Shown here piece after piece: positions 14,463 through 14,521 of a stretch of DNA of 14,521 bases. This DNA comes from Candidatus Methanocorpusculum equi (GTDB lineage: Archaea > Halobacteriota > Methanomicrobia > Methanomicrobiales > Methanocorpusculaceae), in contig JAGHSU010000040.1 in NCBI GenBank assembly GCA_018065685.1, forward strand, positions 1 to 14,521, in the 5' to 3' direction. The translations under genes and the position numbers were made by a program. How positions within the stretch are numbered: the first letter of the stretch is position 1; each line of letters opens with the position of its first letter. A model generated the notes under the pieces. It was not told the DNA's origin, did not search any database, and saw only the letters and a program-made list of their open reading frames with translations.

Positions 14463-14506
14463 TATGTATCTGGTATGTATTTGGTATGTACTTACTATGT
14501 ATATTT
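14463..14506. repeat. Four 11-bp tandem repeats upstream of the reductase gene
   Basis: Consecutive units at 14463, 14474, 14485 and 14496 share TATGTA at the same position (TATGTATCTGG, TATGTATTTGG, TATGTACTTAC, TATGTATATTT). The 11-bp period places each motif on nearly the same DNA face. They lie 30-73 nt before the start codon, overlapping the likely promoter (minus-strand GAAATATAC near its upstream end). Confidence 0.6.
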
Positions 14507-14521
14507 CTACTCGTATATTAC

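Overview
The window comes from a euryarchaeal methanogen, most likely of the order Methanomicrobiales. Gene content and protein style suggest something close to Methanocorpusculum, but I recognised this by eye and did not test it with a search. The evidence is archaeal information-processing genes (aIF2-gamma, aIF6, L18Ae/LX, L31e, L39e, S19e, PDCD5, prefoldin alpha, RpoE1, RpoE2/Spt4), a six-subunit Ech-type energy-converting [NiFe] hydrogenase, GTP-dependent dephospho-CoA kinase (DUF359), archaeal-type phosphoglycolate phosphatase and the archaeal riboflavin/F420-pathway reductase.

Layout. (1) 1-275: a noncoding nested palindrome, cut by the left edge of the window. (2) 304-5462, minus strand: echA-echB-echC-echD-echE-echF, each junction overlapping by about 4 nt, with a T-run terminator after echF. 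Two of the six genes, echA and echE, are interrupted by a single-base frameshift of the same polarity at a short T run. (3) 5463-6211: the ech promoter region, then a second palindromic repeat element (5853-6172) that shares its 50-nt right end with the first. The two related elements therefore bracket the whole ech operon. (4) 6212-9375, minus strand: rps19e, PDCD5, an uncharacterised PP-loop ATPase, rpl39e, rpl31e, eif6, rpl18a(LX), pfdA. This operon ends in a hairpin plus T7 terminator and starts behind a strong TATA box with a structured leader of about 80 nt. (5) 9612-12912, plus strand: a DUF2098 gene, aIF2-gamma, an Fcf1/Utp24-like PIN protein with no normal start codon, rpoE1, rpoE2 and the dephospho-CoA kinase. 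(6) 12980-13678, plus strand: phosphoglycolate phosphatase behind its own leaderless-type promoter. (7) 13765-14433, minus strand: the pathway reductase, preceded by four 11-bp tandem repeats.

How it works together. The ech block would encode a membrane complex coupling ferredoxin reduction by H2 to an ion gradient, supplying low-potential electrons for CO2 reduction and biosynthesis. The other blocks are translation and transcription housekeeping (ribosome assembly and anti-association by aIF6, initiator tRNA delivery by aIF2, the RNA polymerase stalk, Spt4) plus coenzyme A, 2-phosphoglycolate and deazaflavin/flavin metabolism.

The most noteworthy signals are the paired frameshifts in ech, the related palindromic elements flanking that operon, the non-canonical start of the PIN gene, and the hairpin leader of the rps19e operon. 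I found no CRISPR array, tRNA, rRNA or transposase gene.
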